DNA from: an archaeon
Lineage (GTDB): Archaea > Thermoproteota > Nitrososphaeria > Nitrososphaerales > JACAEJ01
Assembly: GCA_024256265.1 (NCBI GenBank)
Contig: JACGUK010000004.1
Coordinates: 186,001-250,000 of the forward strand
Direction: 5' to 3'
Length of the DNA stretch: 64,000 nt
Under the pieces are notes generated by a model. The model did no database searches. It saw only the letters and a program-made list of their open reading frames with translations, and was not told the origin of the DNA. The translations under genes and the position numbers were made by a program. Positions within the stretch are counted from its first letter, which is position 1. The number at the start of each line of letters is the position of its first letter. Below, piece after piece: positions 41,209 through 50,100 of the stretch.

Positions 41209-42374
41209 GCACTGTAGAATTAGTAGCGAAGCTAAAGGCTGTTGATGAAGCGAGTGACAAGATAAAGGAAGTGGGAGATAAGACAGAAAAAGCGATGAAG
41301 AAGGTTGAGGATAGCACAAAGAAGGCTGACTTTAGCTTTAAGCAGTTTACAATCTCAGTATCAGGAGTTATGACATCATGCTTTGCTCTTTATAATGCTT
41401 ATGATAGAATTCAAGATGCTCAATTATCAGTTAAAAAAGCCCAAGATTCTTTAACATCTGCTCAGATAAGTGCAAAGCAAGCTCAAGAGGCCTATAATAA
41501 TGCTGTTGAGAAATATGGGGCGGATAGTGAAGAGGCAAAAATAGCCTTAGAGAAATTACAATTAGCACAAGAAAGGGTATCAACTGCTCAAGATACATTA
41601 AAGGAGAAACAAGATAGAGTTAATGAAGCTATGGTTCAATTAGCCATACAAGCAGTTCCTACAGCCATAACAGCAATAACTAATCTAAAAGGTGTTGTTG
41701 TGAGCTTAACAGGAGCCTTTGACGCTGCAAAGACTTCTATTGCTGGTTTAGGTGTAGGTCTAGGAACCTTAGGTGGTGCTTTTGCTGGTGCAGGTGTAGC
41801 CATGGGTGTTTTCTATATAGGATGGACTGAGGATTGGGATGGCATTAGAACTAAGACTGAAACCACGATAAATGAGATTAAAGCCTATCTTGATTCTTTA
41901 GGAGCTTCATTAAACTCTTTTGTTGAGCCTCTTGTGAATTTTGCAAATTCCTTCTCTTCAGCTTTTGATAGTATTAAAGGCGATCTTGGTAGTTTAACTT
42001 CAGACATTCAATCTAAACTAGATCAGATAATAAAAGACTTTCAAAACGCTGCTAATGCTATAGCCGGAGGTTCCATCTGGCCAGATATGTGGGCTAATAT
42101 TCTATCACAAACTAAAAGAGGCATGAACGATAACATAAGAGAGGTTGATAGGAGCTTAGATAACATAGAAGATATGTTAGCCAGACCTCTTTACATGAAC
42201 TTTGCTATTGATATCAATGTTTCTGGCTTAAGATCGCAAATATACAATATGATTAAGAGTATGCTTAAGAGCGTAACTATAGAGAAGACATCAGCACAGG
42301 CTACTACTTCAAGGATAAGAGTGCCTACAACTACTACAACAACTACACCACGGAGCCCGATTCTTGGAAGGTGA
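41205..42374 (+). CDS. Tail tape measure protein (non-contractile module)
   Basis: A 389-residue protein. Residues about 1-150 are a long coiled coil (KVEDSTKKADFSFKQF..., AQLSVKKAQDSLTSAQISAKQAQEAYNNAVEKYG, KLQLAQERVSTAQDTLKEKQDRVNEAM). A hydrophobic Gly/Ala-rich stretch follows (VSLTGAFDAAKTSIAGLGVGLGTLGGAFAGAGVAMGVF), typical of tape measure proteins, and the end is Thr-rich. It is shorter than many tape measures, so the tail would be short. It overlaps gp10 and the next gene by 4 bases. Confidence 0.75.
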   Translation: MSTVELVAKLKAVDEASDKIKEVGDKTEKAMKKVEDSTKKADFSFKQFTISVSGVMTSCFALYNAYDRIQDAQLSVKKAQDSLTSAQISAKQAQEAYNNAVEKYGADSEEAKIALEKLQLAQERVSTAQDTLKEKQDRVNEAMVQLAIQAVPTAITAITNLKGVVVSLTGAFDAAKTSIAGLGVGLGTLGGAFAGAGVAMGVFYIGWTEDWDGIRTKTETTINEIKAYLDSLGASLNSFVEPLVNFANSFSSAFDSIKGDLGSLTSDIQSKLDQIIKDFQNAANAIAGGSIWPDMWANILSQTKRGMNDNIREVDRSLDNIEDMLARPLYMNFAIDINVSGLRSQIYNMIKSMLKSVTIEKTSAQATTSRIRVPTTTTTTTPRSPILGR

Positions 42375-43501
42375 TATTATTGTTATTCTCAGAACAAGTT
42401 CGCATTATAGCTGATGAAGAGAATAATATTCTAAATGATACTACAACTTATAGCATAACTGCTGTATGTGATTGGACAACGAAAGTGACGAAGGTTATAA
42501 CTTTAACTAAGGAGAAGATAGTCTATGCAAAAATAAGATCGGTAACTGGAACTGGCTCTTTATCTGCTGGGAGGATATTACTTGATGGTGTCCCTCTTAT
42601 AGCAACTGGTGCAGCAGGAGGAGGAGCAGACGTCACTAGAGAAGTCTTTGTAATACTGCCAGCAGGCTCTTATACATTTGAATTTCAGATTTCTATGTAT
42701 AAATATAGTGCAGCTTGTTCAATACAGTTATGCCACATCAGTGCATTTAATTTCTCGGATAAGAGTAAACAAGCTTATGATAGTGGTTATATCTCATGCC
42801 CAGCAACTTCTACAACCACATTAATCGATCAGAACTTTACAACGCCCTCGGCAAGAAAATTAGCTGTAGGTAGCATTAAGAAATATGTAGCTCTTATCTT
42901 TGTTAATGCTGAGAGACAAGCCTATAGAGCGAGCAAGATAAAGAATCCTGGTGAAAGTGATACTGCTAATTTCTTTAACTGGAAGATTTTGATAAATGAT
43001 ATTCAAGAAAGTTGGACAGCAAGACAGGATGATTACTATACTGGTAGCGATGGAACAAATCCAACTTATGAAGCTGGCTCTTACGGTTTACTGATAAAAA
43101 TTCTTGATCCTAACACTACTTATAATCTTAAGATTGATAACTATAATGGCTTTGCAAGTGCTTACAATGGAAGCGTAACTGTAAGAGTTGTCATCTGCCC
43201 CTGGATTTTCACTAGTATTGAGTATGAACCTGTAGCTTTAAACTTTCCTCAAGGATCCACTCTTTATATAATCACTGAGCCTTTAACACATAATCCAACA
43301 AAGTCTACGAAAATTGGCAAAAAGAGATTCGTAAGCTTTGGAGATACTACAGACTATTACTCTACGGCATCAGGAGTAGGCATCTTGAGCCATACCTACA
43401 CCTTTGAAATTATCGAAGTTGCTAATTCCCTCTTATTAGTTAGCGAAGCCACCGCTTTGAATTATGCTTGCATTTCTGTGATAGCTGTAGATGTTAGGTG
43501 A
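42371..43501 (+). CDS. Tail-tip or receptor-binding-type protein
   Basis: A 376-residue beta-rich protein starting at GTG, overlapping the tape measure stop. Ser/Thr/Tyr-rich repeats (TTTYSITAVCDWTTKVTKVITL, GTGSLSAGRILLDGV, SATSTTTLIDQNF) and a lack of enzymatic motifs fit distal tail or adhesin proteins. No family is recognised. It is the first gene after the tape measure, where tail-tip genes lie. Confidence 0.6.
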   Translation: MILLLFSEQVRIIADEENNILNDTTTYSITAVCDWTTKVTKVITLTKEKIVYAKIRSVTGTGSLSAGRILLDGVPLIATGAAGGGADVTREVFVILPAGSYTFEFQISMYKYSAACSIQLCHISAFNFSDKSKQAYDSGYISCPATSTTTLIDQNFTTPSARKLAVGSIKKYVALIFVNAERQAYRASKIKNPGESDTANFFNWKILINDIQESWTARQDDYYTGSDGTNPTYEAGSYGLLIKILDPNTTYNLKIDNYNGFASAYNGSVTVRVVICPWIFTSIEYEPVALNFPQGSTLYIITEPLTHNPTKSTKIGKKRFVSFGDTTDYYSTASGVGILSHTYTFEIIEVANSLLLVSEATALNYACISVIAVDVR

Positions 43502-43507
43502 GATAAA

Positions 43508-43780
43508 ATGATCAAGATCACTAAAGTTCAAAGGCAAATGGGCGATGTTTACATTACCTTCCAATATGACCAAGAAGGTCAAATTCTCACTGTTACAATT
43601 GATGCTAGAGAGATTGTTGAACGTATGAAAACCCTCAAAGAGATTGTTGGACGAACCTTAACTCTTACAGATTTAAAGAACGTAATTGTAACTCTAATCA
43701 ATGAGATACGCCAAGGAAAAACTCCATTACTCGAGGTTTTTTCTTATGAAGATTACATCAACATAGATTTGGAGGAGTAA
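43508..43780 (+). CDS. Small tail protein, unknown
   Basis: A 90-residue protein: beta segment (KITKVQRQMGDVYITFQYDQEGQILTVTIDAREI) followed by a helix (KTLKEIVGRTLTLTDLKNVIVTLINEIRQGK). No motif known. It starts 6 bases after the preceding gene and ends 3 bases before the next, so all are in one operon. Likely a virion or tail assembly part. Confidence 0.6.
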   Translation: MIKITKVQRQMGDVYITFQYDQEGQILTVTIDAREIVERMKTLKEIVGRTLTLTDLKNVIVTLINEIRQGKTPLLEVFSYEDYINIDLEE

Positions 43781-43783
43781 AAG

Positions 43784-44143
43784 ATGACAATAATTATTGA
43801 TACTAAAACTTTAACTGTTTCCTATCTAAGTGAGAATGTCGAAGTTGTAATAACAGAAAAAGATGCATGGGAAAGCGAACAATATAAACGCAAAGTAAGA
43901 GTTTTTGGTACTATTAAAAGATGGACCCTCAACTGTTATGAAAAGGATGTAGCTTGGGCTGATAGCGTTGCTAAGCATCTTCAAACTAAAGCGAAGGAAG
44001 GTAATGCTGTAAACTTCACAGTTGATGAAGGGACGATGCACCAAGTTAACACGAATGTTTACGTTCTAGGCGTCGATTTAACTTATGAAAGCGGTGTTGC
44101 TAACTATCGGACTTTCAGCATATCTTTACAGGAAGCAGTTTAA
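43784..44143 (+). CDS. Small beta-rich tail protein, last gene of the viral operon
   Basis: A 119-residue protein with alternating strands: TIIIDTKTLTVSYLSENVEVVITEKDAWESEQYKRKVRVFGTIKRW, then NVYVLGVDLTYESGVANYRTFSISLQE. It resembles tube-like or tail-tip small proteins in general pattern. It is the last clear member of the structural operon; after it the plus strand holds only a small unrelated gene before purB. Confidence 0.6.
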   Translation: MTIIIDTKTLTVSYLSENVEVVITEKDAWESEQYKRKVRVFGTIKRWTLNCYEKDVAWADSVAKHLQTKAKEGNAVNFTVDEGTMHQVNTNVYVLGVDLTYESGVANYRTFSISLQEAV

Positions 44144-44293
44144 AAGATGAGAATCATAACTAGATAGAAGGTTCAGAATATAATCTATGGCGAATATTTC
44201 ATCAGCTTATATCGAACTCTTAAAAATGTGATGCTTAGAGAATAGAGAGATTATTGAGTTTGAGGAAAGATTTAGGGTATAATAAAATTTGAG

Positions 44294-44524
44294 ATGAGAG
44301 AAATGCCCATGGTAAAAGATACACTATATTGGCCCAGTTGGCTTAGAAATGAAGTGAAGAGGATTACAAAGAAGTTTCAAGAGCTAGAATTGAAGGAGAA
44401 CTTGGTGAAGGTTGAGCTTAGAGATGTGATAATAGTTGCTATACAATTCGGCCTCCCTCTGGTTGAGAATATGCCTCTTGAGAAGTTCAAGGAAAGATTA
44501 AACGAGATAAAGATTAGAGGATAA
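44294..44524 (+). CDS. Small protein of unknown function between virus module and purB
   Basis: A 76-residue soluble protein (MVKDTLYWPSWLRNEVKRITKKFQELELKENLVKVELRDVIIVAIQFGLPLVENMPLEKFKERLNEIK). Some Arc/MetJ-like feel in the helix spacing, but unassigned. It may be the last viral gene or the first host gene. Start is the first or second Met. Confidence 0.5.
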   Translation: MREMPMVKDTLYWPSWLRNEVKRITKKFQELELKENLVKVELRDVIIVAIQFGLPLVENMPLEKFKERLNEIKIRG

Positions 44525-44579
44525 TTAATATAAAATCATTGCGATTAACTTTTATTAAAGATGCTAAAAAAGAATTCTT

Positions 44580-45944
44580 ATGGCATCTTATAGGAGTACT
44601 CTTCCTGTACCTGAGAGATATGGTAGCAAAGAGATGAGGGATATATTCGAAGAGGAGAGCTATCTAAAGTATCAACTCATGGTAGAGTCTGCTGTTGCAG
44701 AGGCTCAAGCAGAAATAGGTTTGATCCCTAAGAATGCTGCTATAGAAATCACATCAAAGGCAAATCTTGAGCATATCACAATAGAAAGATGGCGAGAGAT
44801 AGAATCTATTACAAAGCATGAGACAGCATCTTTGGTAGAGGCTATAGTCGAAGTTTGTGATGATGAGGCAAAGCCATGGGTGCACTATGGTCTCACTAGC
44901 AACGATGTCCTAGATACATCATTGTCATTACAGTTAAAGCAAGCCTTGGAGATAATTGAGAGAAAGATGATTTCTTTAACAGAGATTTTATGTGATAAAG
45001 CTTTGAATTATCAGGATTTGCCTGCTGTAGGTAGGACTCATGGTCAGCATGCCAGCATAATATCCTTTGGTTTAAAATTTGCTGTATGGGCATCTGAAAT
45101 GAATCGTAATATTGTACGCTTGCACCAATTGAAGGATAGAGCTTTGGTTTGCAAAACTCTTGGAGTCGTTGGGACAGGATCTGTTATGGGCGAGAGGGCT
45201 TTGGATGTTCAAGAAATAGCAGCTGAAAAGCTAGGTCTAAAATATTTGGATGCTGCAACTCAAGTAGTTCCTAGGGATATTCTTGCTGAAGCAATATTCT
45301 TCACAGCATTACTTGCATCAACATTGGATAAAATGGCTAAAGAGGTTCGCAATCTGCAGCGCACAGAGATAAGAGAAGTTGAAGAGCCCTTTGCTACTGA
45401 TCAGATAGGAAGCTCAGCAGTTCCAATAAAAAGAAATCCGATAAAATGTGAGAGAGTTTCTAGCTTGGCTAAGTATATTAGATCATTACCAGAAGTCGCT
45501 CTTTACAATATACCATTGTGGCATGAGAGAGATTTGTCTAACTCTGCTAATGAGAGAATAATAGTGCCTTCAGCCTTCATACTGTTGGATGAATGCATGA
45601 ACTTGATGATAGATGTTATGAAAGACTTGGTGGTTAGAATTGATAGGATAAGATCGAACATAGATTTAACTCAAGGTCAGATCTATTCAGAATTTGTATT
45701 AGATGCTTTATTAAGAAAGGGTCTATCAAGATCAAAGGCTCATAGATTATTACGTAAATCTGCTAGTGAAGCATTAAAGGAGAATATACCATACTCTGAG
45801 GCTATTCTTAAAGATGAAGAATTAAGCAATTTATTGAAAAAAGATGAAGTTATGAGCCTATTCGATCCTAAAAAGCATCTATCTGCATCTAAGAAGATAA
45901 TAGCGAATGTAATCGAGCAATTTCAAAGGATAAGAGCATCTTGA
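44580..45944 (+). CDS. purB: Adenylosuccinate lyase
   Basis: A 454-residue PurB of the fumarase superfamily. It cleaves succinyl-AICAR and adenylosuccinate. Active-site segments: TSND at residues 106-109, RTHGQHA at 152-158, and the signature GSSAVPIKRNP at 277-287 with a Lys for the catalytic loop. Length is normal. A TATA-like box (ACTTTTATTAAAG) lies upstream of the ATG. It marks the right edge of the viral region. Confidence 0.93.
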   Translation: MASYRSTLPVPERYGSKEMRDIFEEESYLKYQLMVESAVAEAQAEIGLIPKNAAIEITSKANLEHITIERWREIESITKHETASLVEAIVEVCDDEAKPWVHYGLTSNDVLDTSLSLQLKQALEIIERKMISLTEILCDKALNYQDLPAVGRTHGQHASIISFGLKFAVWASEMNRNIVRLHQLKDRALVCKTLGVVGTGSVMGERALDVQEIAAEKLGLKYLDAATQVVPRDILAEAIFFTALLASTLDKMAKEVRNLQRTEIREVEEPFATDQIGSSAVPIKRNPIKCERVSSLAKYIRSLPEVALYNIPLWHERDLSNSANERIIVPSAFILLDECMNLMIDVMKDLVVRIDRIRSNIDLTQGQIYSEFVLDALLRKGLSRSKAHRLLRKSASEALKENIPYSEAILKDEELSNLLKKDEVMSLFDPKKHLSASKKIIANVIEQFQRIRAS

Positions 45945-46000
45945 CTCATCAATAAAATAGAAACTATGCTGGATTAATGTTATGTCTACTGTTATGCTAA

Positions 46001-46654
46001 TTACGGTCCTAGGACTTGCTTAGGTCTGACGACAGGCGTTAGGACCATGCCTTGGCTAACATGAGTTTGTGCCATATCGAAGTCCAGAACCACGGAGTAA
46101 GTTCCTCCAGGTTTGACTTCAAAGTGAACAAAAATCTTCAGCCATCCCTGCGCCACTAATTTGAGGGTAACGTTCACACCTGGATTCTCCGCAAAGGTAG
46201 CATTCGCCTCAACTATATGTAGCCAAATCGCTGTATAGTTGCCCTTAGGCACAGGGCTAATGCCAAGAGTGGCAGGATTATCTTTAAGTGCAGTTACATT
46301 GTAGATCTTAGGCGTCACGGGGAAGTCCAGAATAGGCCCTTCACCAGTCTCGTTCCCTTTCATATGTAGCCTTACTTCGGTTATATTGATGTAAAGGTAC
46401 TTCAAGGTTTTTGGAGGGGCATCAGTCAGCACCAGAGCCAGCGTGCCCATCTTAGAAGGTTCAGTAATAGGTGGCGGAGTTGTTATTTCTGGAGGAATCT
46501 CTGGGATGCTCGTAATCTCTGTAGGAGGGGTAATCATTTCAAAAATGTAAGGCAAAAGGGTAGTGCCTGATATTATAAGCCCTGCCAATATGACTCCAGC
46601 CATAGCTGATATGACCAAATGCTTCCTTTCATAAGCCATTTGCATCACTATCAT
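46001..46654 (-). CDS. DUF4382 protein with signal anchor
   Basis: A 217-residue protein with an N-terminal membrane anchor (HLVISAMAGVILAGLIISG), a Pro/Thr/Glu linker, and a DUF4382 domain (GTLALVLTDAPPKTLKYLYINITEVRLH, then NYTAIWLHIVEANATF, and YSVVLDFDMAQTHVSQGMVL). Such domains are extracellular and beta-sandwich-like. Its upstream neighbour on the same strand is a membrane-anchored winged-helix regulator. Confidence 0.8.
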   Translation of the reverse strand: MIVMQMAYERKHLVISAMAGVILAGLIISGTTLLPYIFEMITPPTEITSIPEIPPEITTPPPITEPSKMGTLALVLTDAPPKTLKYLYINITEVRLHMKGNETGEGPILDFPVTPKIYNVTALKDNPATLGISPVPKGNYTAIWLHIVEANATFAENPGVNVTLKLVAQGWLKIFVHFEVKPGGTYSVVLDFDMAQTHVSQGMVLTPVVRPKQVLGP

Positions 46655-46717
46655 ACCCTACACTATCGCCATAGTTAATCCAATGCTTTTGTACAGTCTG
46701 TTCAAATTATTGTACAG

Positions 46718-47155
46718 CTATGGCTTCTCTAACCAAGTTCTTATTGTCTCATACCACATGATGGCAGTAGCTAAACTTCCAAAGATCAGAGCAAAGATGC
46801 TGTAAAAGTTAACCTCTCTAAACTGTGACAAGTAATAGACTAGTAGAGTAGTGAGCATAGTAGCGTAAAAGGTGTATCTTGGTAGCATGAATGAACCTAT
46901 TTTTGTGAACTGTTTTAGAACTCCAACCTTAACCTCTCTTATCAGATGATAATCTCCATCTTCTTTTCTAACAAGACCTAATTCTTCTAACTTATTCAAG
47001 TGGTAAGATGCTAATGCTGGGCTTGAGAACTTGAGTGATCTCTGAACTTCTCTCACTCCTATAATTCCATTTTTAGACCTTAACAATGCCCAATAAACTC
47101 GAAGAGTATTGCCCTTTAGTTTGCTGGCAATCTCCTCATCATCTAATTCATTCAA
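46718..47155 (-). CDS. Membrane-anchored winged-helix regulator (paralogue)
   Basis: A 145-residue protein sharing its whole layout with the one at 12237-12683: winged helix (LRVYWALLRSKNGIIGVREVQRSLKFSSPALASYHLNKLEELGLVRK), linker with LKQFTKIGSFMLPRYTFYA, two membrane segments, and an ETIRTWLEKP end. It lies next to and upstream of the DUF4382 gene in the same direction, so it may regulate that gene. Divergent from the asparagine-synthase-like gene. Confidence 0.8.
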   Translation of the reverse strand: MNELDDEEIASKLKGNTLRVYWALLRSKNGIIGVREVQRSLKFSSPALASYHLNKLEELGLVRKEDGDYHLIREVKVGVLKQFTKIGSFMLPRYTFYATMLTTLLVYYLSQFREVNFYSIFALIFGSLATAIMWYETIRTWLEKP

Positions 47156-47241
47156 ACTTCCACCTAAAAATTCTAGAAGATTAATGACACATACTTGCCT
47201 ATAATAGATTTAAATTTATCTTTGGTATTCAAATACAATTT

Positions 47242-48585
47242 ATGTTTTCAAATTTAGATCGAACCAATGGTATAGTCGCCCTCTTTGGGGAAGATGATGT
47301 AATACCTAGGCTCATCTTTGCCCTTAAATCTATTTCTCATCGTGCTAGATACGGCTATAAGATAATTACTGAGGATGAATCCTTAGACAATATTTCAGAC
47401 TTTGATAAAATTAAATCAAATTTAGCAATAGGTTGCTGCCTTTCTAAACCATCAAATGATGATATAGCTATTCATGGTAAAGTCTACCATCCAGAAGGCT
47501 TTGAATTATCAAAGAGATTGAAGGAGGTTTTTGAAGATATAGAAAAAGCTCCAAAGATTCTATCAAAATTGGATGCTGATTTTGCCTTTGCAGGGATAGA
47601 AGATGATTCATTGATATATGGCAGAGATTCATTGGGGATAAAGCCACTATACTTTTCTAAAGAATCAAGAATTCTTGGCATAGCATCCGAAATAAAAGCC
47701 CTCAAGTCCATAGGATTCAAGAATATCGAGAGAGTCCATCCAGGTAGCATTCATAAAGCGTATATGAAGGGTGAAGAGAGCTTATTATTTGATAAAATCG
47801 AAGTAGATTCTAAATTGAGCGCTAGAATGGATGAAGCCTCAGATGCTGTATTAAAGCTTCTTTCAGAGTCCATTAGAAGAAGGATCAAAGGTCTTAATAG
47901 AGTAGCTATAGGATTCTCTGGTGGTTTAGATAGCTCTCTTTTAGCTTTAATTACATCAAAGCTGGCAAAGGTAACTCTTCTCTCTATATATGTAAAAGGC
48001 TCTAAAGATGAAGATGCGATAAATTCAGCGAAAAGCCTTGGATTGGAGCTTGAAGAGCTTCAGATTAATGTTAATCAGGTAATGAATAAGATCAGTTTAA
48101 TAAAAAATTTGATAGAGAGTGATAGGGTTATGGATTTAGCTATAGGATTGGGCATGAATTTTTCTGCAGAAAGATGCTCACAAATAGGTTGTGATGCTCT
48201 ATTCTTAGGTCAGCTTGCAGATGAGTTGTTTGGAGGTTATGCTAAGTATGTAAGAGCTTTAAGAGAGATGGGGGAAGAATTTGCAGAAGATATGATGCTA
48301 AAAGATGTCCTTGATGCTCATAAGAACAACTTTGAAAGAGATGAAAAAGCATCCTCTCCTTACACTGAGATAAGGCTACCTTACGCTAATATCGATCTTG
48401 TCAAATATGCTTTATCTTTACCTTTGAGCTTGAAGATAGGAAGATTAAATGATGAACGTAAATTGGTTCTGAGGGAAGCAGCTATGAAGGCTGGTCTACC
48501 AAGAGATATAGTATTGAAAAGGAAGAAGGCATTTCAATATAGCTCAGGCTTACAAAAACTCATAGTTAGTTTTGCAAAGGGTTGA
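47242..48585 (+). CDS. Asparagine synthase-like protein lacking the catalytic N-terminal Cys
   Basis: A 447-residue protein of the AsnB superfamily. The N-terminal Ntn-like domain starts MFSNLDRTNGIVALFG: Asn9 stands where the glutaminase Cys2 should be, and the N-terminus is extended, so glutaminase activity is not expected. The synthetase domain has the PP-loop SGGLDSS and LGQLADELFGGY. It would therefore use free ammonia or another amine. Substrate uncertain; the archaeal group includes enzymes of unknown function. Followed by a UbiA-type gene 33 bases on. Confidence 0.8.
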   Translation: MFSNLDRTNGIVALFGEDDVIPRLIFALKSISHRARYGYKIITEDESLDNISDFDKIKSNLAIGCCLSKPSNDDIAIHGKVYHPEGFELSKRLKEVFEDIEKAPKILSKLDADFAFAGIEDDSLIYGRDSLGIKPLYFSKESRILGIASEIKALKSIGFKNIERVHPGSIHKAYMKGEESLLFDKIEVDSKLSARMDEASDAVLKLLSESIRRRIKGLNRVAIGFSGGLDSSLLALITSKLAKVTLLSIYVKGSKDEDAINSAKSLGLELEELQINVNQVMNKISLIKNLIESDRVMDLAIGLGMNFSAERCSQIGCDALFLGQLADELFGGYAKYVRALREMGEEFAEDMMLKDVLDAHKNNFERDEKASSPYTEIRLPYANIDLVKYALSLPLSLKIGRLNDERKLVLREAAMKAGLPRDIVLKRKKAFQYSSGLQKLIVSFAKG

Positions 48586-48618
48586 AAATGTATTTACATT
48601 TTAGTTACATTAAAGTGG

Positions 48619-49473
48619 ATGAAAATGGCTCGTCTTAATAGCATGATCACTCTTATAAGACCTATCAACTCTATCATGGTAGGCTTTGCAGTTATAGTAG
48701 GGATTGGTGTAGCCTCTCCTAAAATGATATTCTCAATTCATTCTCTATTAGGTTTCTTGACAGGTTTCTTCATATCCAGCTTCTCCATGGTAGTAAACGA
48801 TTATTATGATATAGAGGTTGATAAGGTAAATAGACCTGATAGACCTTTGCCAAGTGGTGCTATATCACAAAATTTTGCTATAATATTGGCTTTAATTCTT
48901 CTCTCTATAGGAATAGCATCATCTATACTGATAAGCTTGAATAATTTTGTAATAGCATCAGTATTTGCATTTATTGCATGGTTTTATAATTTCTGGGGAA
49001 AGAGGAGAGGATTCATCGGCAATATTATGGTGGCAGCATCTGTATCGATACCTTACATATACGGTGGCATGGCTGTAGGAAATGCTGATAAACCATTATT
49101 GCTATGGTTGGCTTTAACATCATTCTTGGCTGCTACTGGAAGAGAAGTTATAAAAACAATATGTGATATCAAAGGAGATGAATTAAGAGGAGTTAGATCG
49201 ATAGCAAGAGTTCATGGTTTAAGATTCTCATCCATTCTTGGTGCTATGATGTTCTTTATGGCTATAGTATCTAGCTGGATTCCTTTCATCACAGGCATAG
49301 TGGGTATGGTTTATGCTATTCTGATATTGATTCCTAATTTGATCTTCATATATGCATCTATCAAAATTCTTAAAGATTCATCTGAATTTAATGCTTTACA
49401 TGTGAAGAGCATTTCTCTTCTTGGTATGCTCATAGGCTTGATAGCCTTCCTCATAGGAGGAATTATTCGTTAA
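48619..49473 (+). CDS. UbiA-family prenyltransferase (archaeal lipid type, probable DGGGP synthase)
   Basis: A 284-residue polytopic membrane enzyme with the two aspartate motifs DYYDIEVDKVNRPDRPLPSG and DIKGDELRGVRSIARVHG. This matches (S)-2,3-di-O-geranylgeranylglyceryl phosphate synthase, which adds the second isoprenoid chain in archaeal ether-lipid synthesis. Eight or so membrane helices. Start at the Met before ARLNSM (48625) is also possible. It follows an asparagine-synthase-like gene. Confidence 0.83.
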   Translation: MKMARLNSMITLIRPINSIMVGFAVIVGIGVASPKMIFSIHSLLGFLTGFFISSFSMVVNDYYDIEVDKVNRPDRPLPSGAISQNFAIILALILLSIGIASSILISLNNFVIASVFAFIAWFYNFWGKRRGFIGNIMVAASVSIPYIYGGMAVGNADKPLLLWLALTSFLAATGREVIKTICDIKGDELRGVRSIARVHGLRFSSILGAMMFFMAIVSSWIPFITGIVGMVYAILILIPNLIFIYASIKILKDSSEFNALHVKSISLLGMLIGLIAFLIGGIIR

Positions 49474-49495
49474 TTGATATAATTGAGTGATATTT

Positions 49496-49996
49496 ATGCC
49501 TTTTACACCATTTCATTGGGGTCCTGCTCTACTCATAGGTATGCTACTCTTTTCGATATTTGATCTGCCCGCTCTCTTTTTATCGAGCGTAATCCCAGAC
49601 TTAGAAGGGATCTACGTTTTGATGTCTGGCTCTCCATTACCTCTTCATGGTTTCTTCCACTCTTACCTTGGTGCATCAATTCTTGGATTTGTGACAGCAA
49701 TTATTGTGTATTTCATTTATGGCTTGTTAAGCAAGATCATGAGATTATTCATGCTTGAGCAAAAATCTTCTTTTAAAAGGATTCTCTACACCTCTTTGTT
49801 TGGAGTATATTCTCATGTCTTCCTTGATTCCTTTCTTTATGGAGAGATGAAACCTTTCTTCCCCTTGGATGGCAATCCTTTTCTAGGTCTTATTTCAGCC
49901 AATGAAATTTACTGGTTCAGCATGGTCTCTTTTCCCTTAGGCTTGGCTCTATATGCCTATAGGCTTTTTGTAACTTTTCGAAAATCAAGCAGATAA
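49496..49996 (+). CDS. YdjM/PF04307-like membrane protein
   Basis: About 166 residues from the ATG at 49496. The N-terminus MPFTPFHWGPALLIGMLLFSIFDLPALFLSSVIPDLEG is the family hallmark, with metal-ligand-type residues: His in PFHWG, Asp/Glu in IPDLEG, HGFFHS, and YSHVFLDSFLYG. Family members are putative metal-dependent membrane hydrolases. Real start is taken at the Met preceding PFTPFH rather than the upstream GTG. Between UbiA and rfcL genes. Confidence 0.72.
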   Translation: MPFTPFHWGPALLIGMLLFSIFDLPALFLSSVIPDLEGIYVLMSGSPLPLHGFFHSYLGASILGFVTAIIVYFIYGLLSKIMRLFMLEQKSSFKRILYTSLFGVYSHVFLDSFLYGEMKPFFPLDGNPFLGLISANEIYWFSMVSFPLGLALYAYRLFVTFRKSSR

Positions 49997-50100
49997 ATTG
50001 TTTCTACGTTGTTAGTAGAATCTTTTTCTTGGATTATCTATCAATAAATCTCTTTGTTAAAACTAAATGCTTTTTAGACTAATTTGCCACTAGATCATCA

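Noticed and set aside
43826..44044. Minus-strand 72-residue frame inside the tail gene
   Set aside because: Shadow of the plus-strand gene with no ribosome site.
20398..44143. Integrase and attachment sites of a provirus
   Set aside because: No tyrosine or serine recombinase motif and no tRNA-end duplication was found at either edge.
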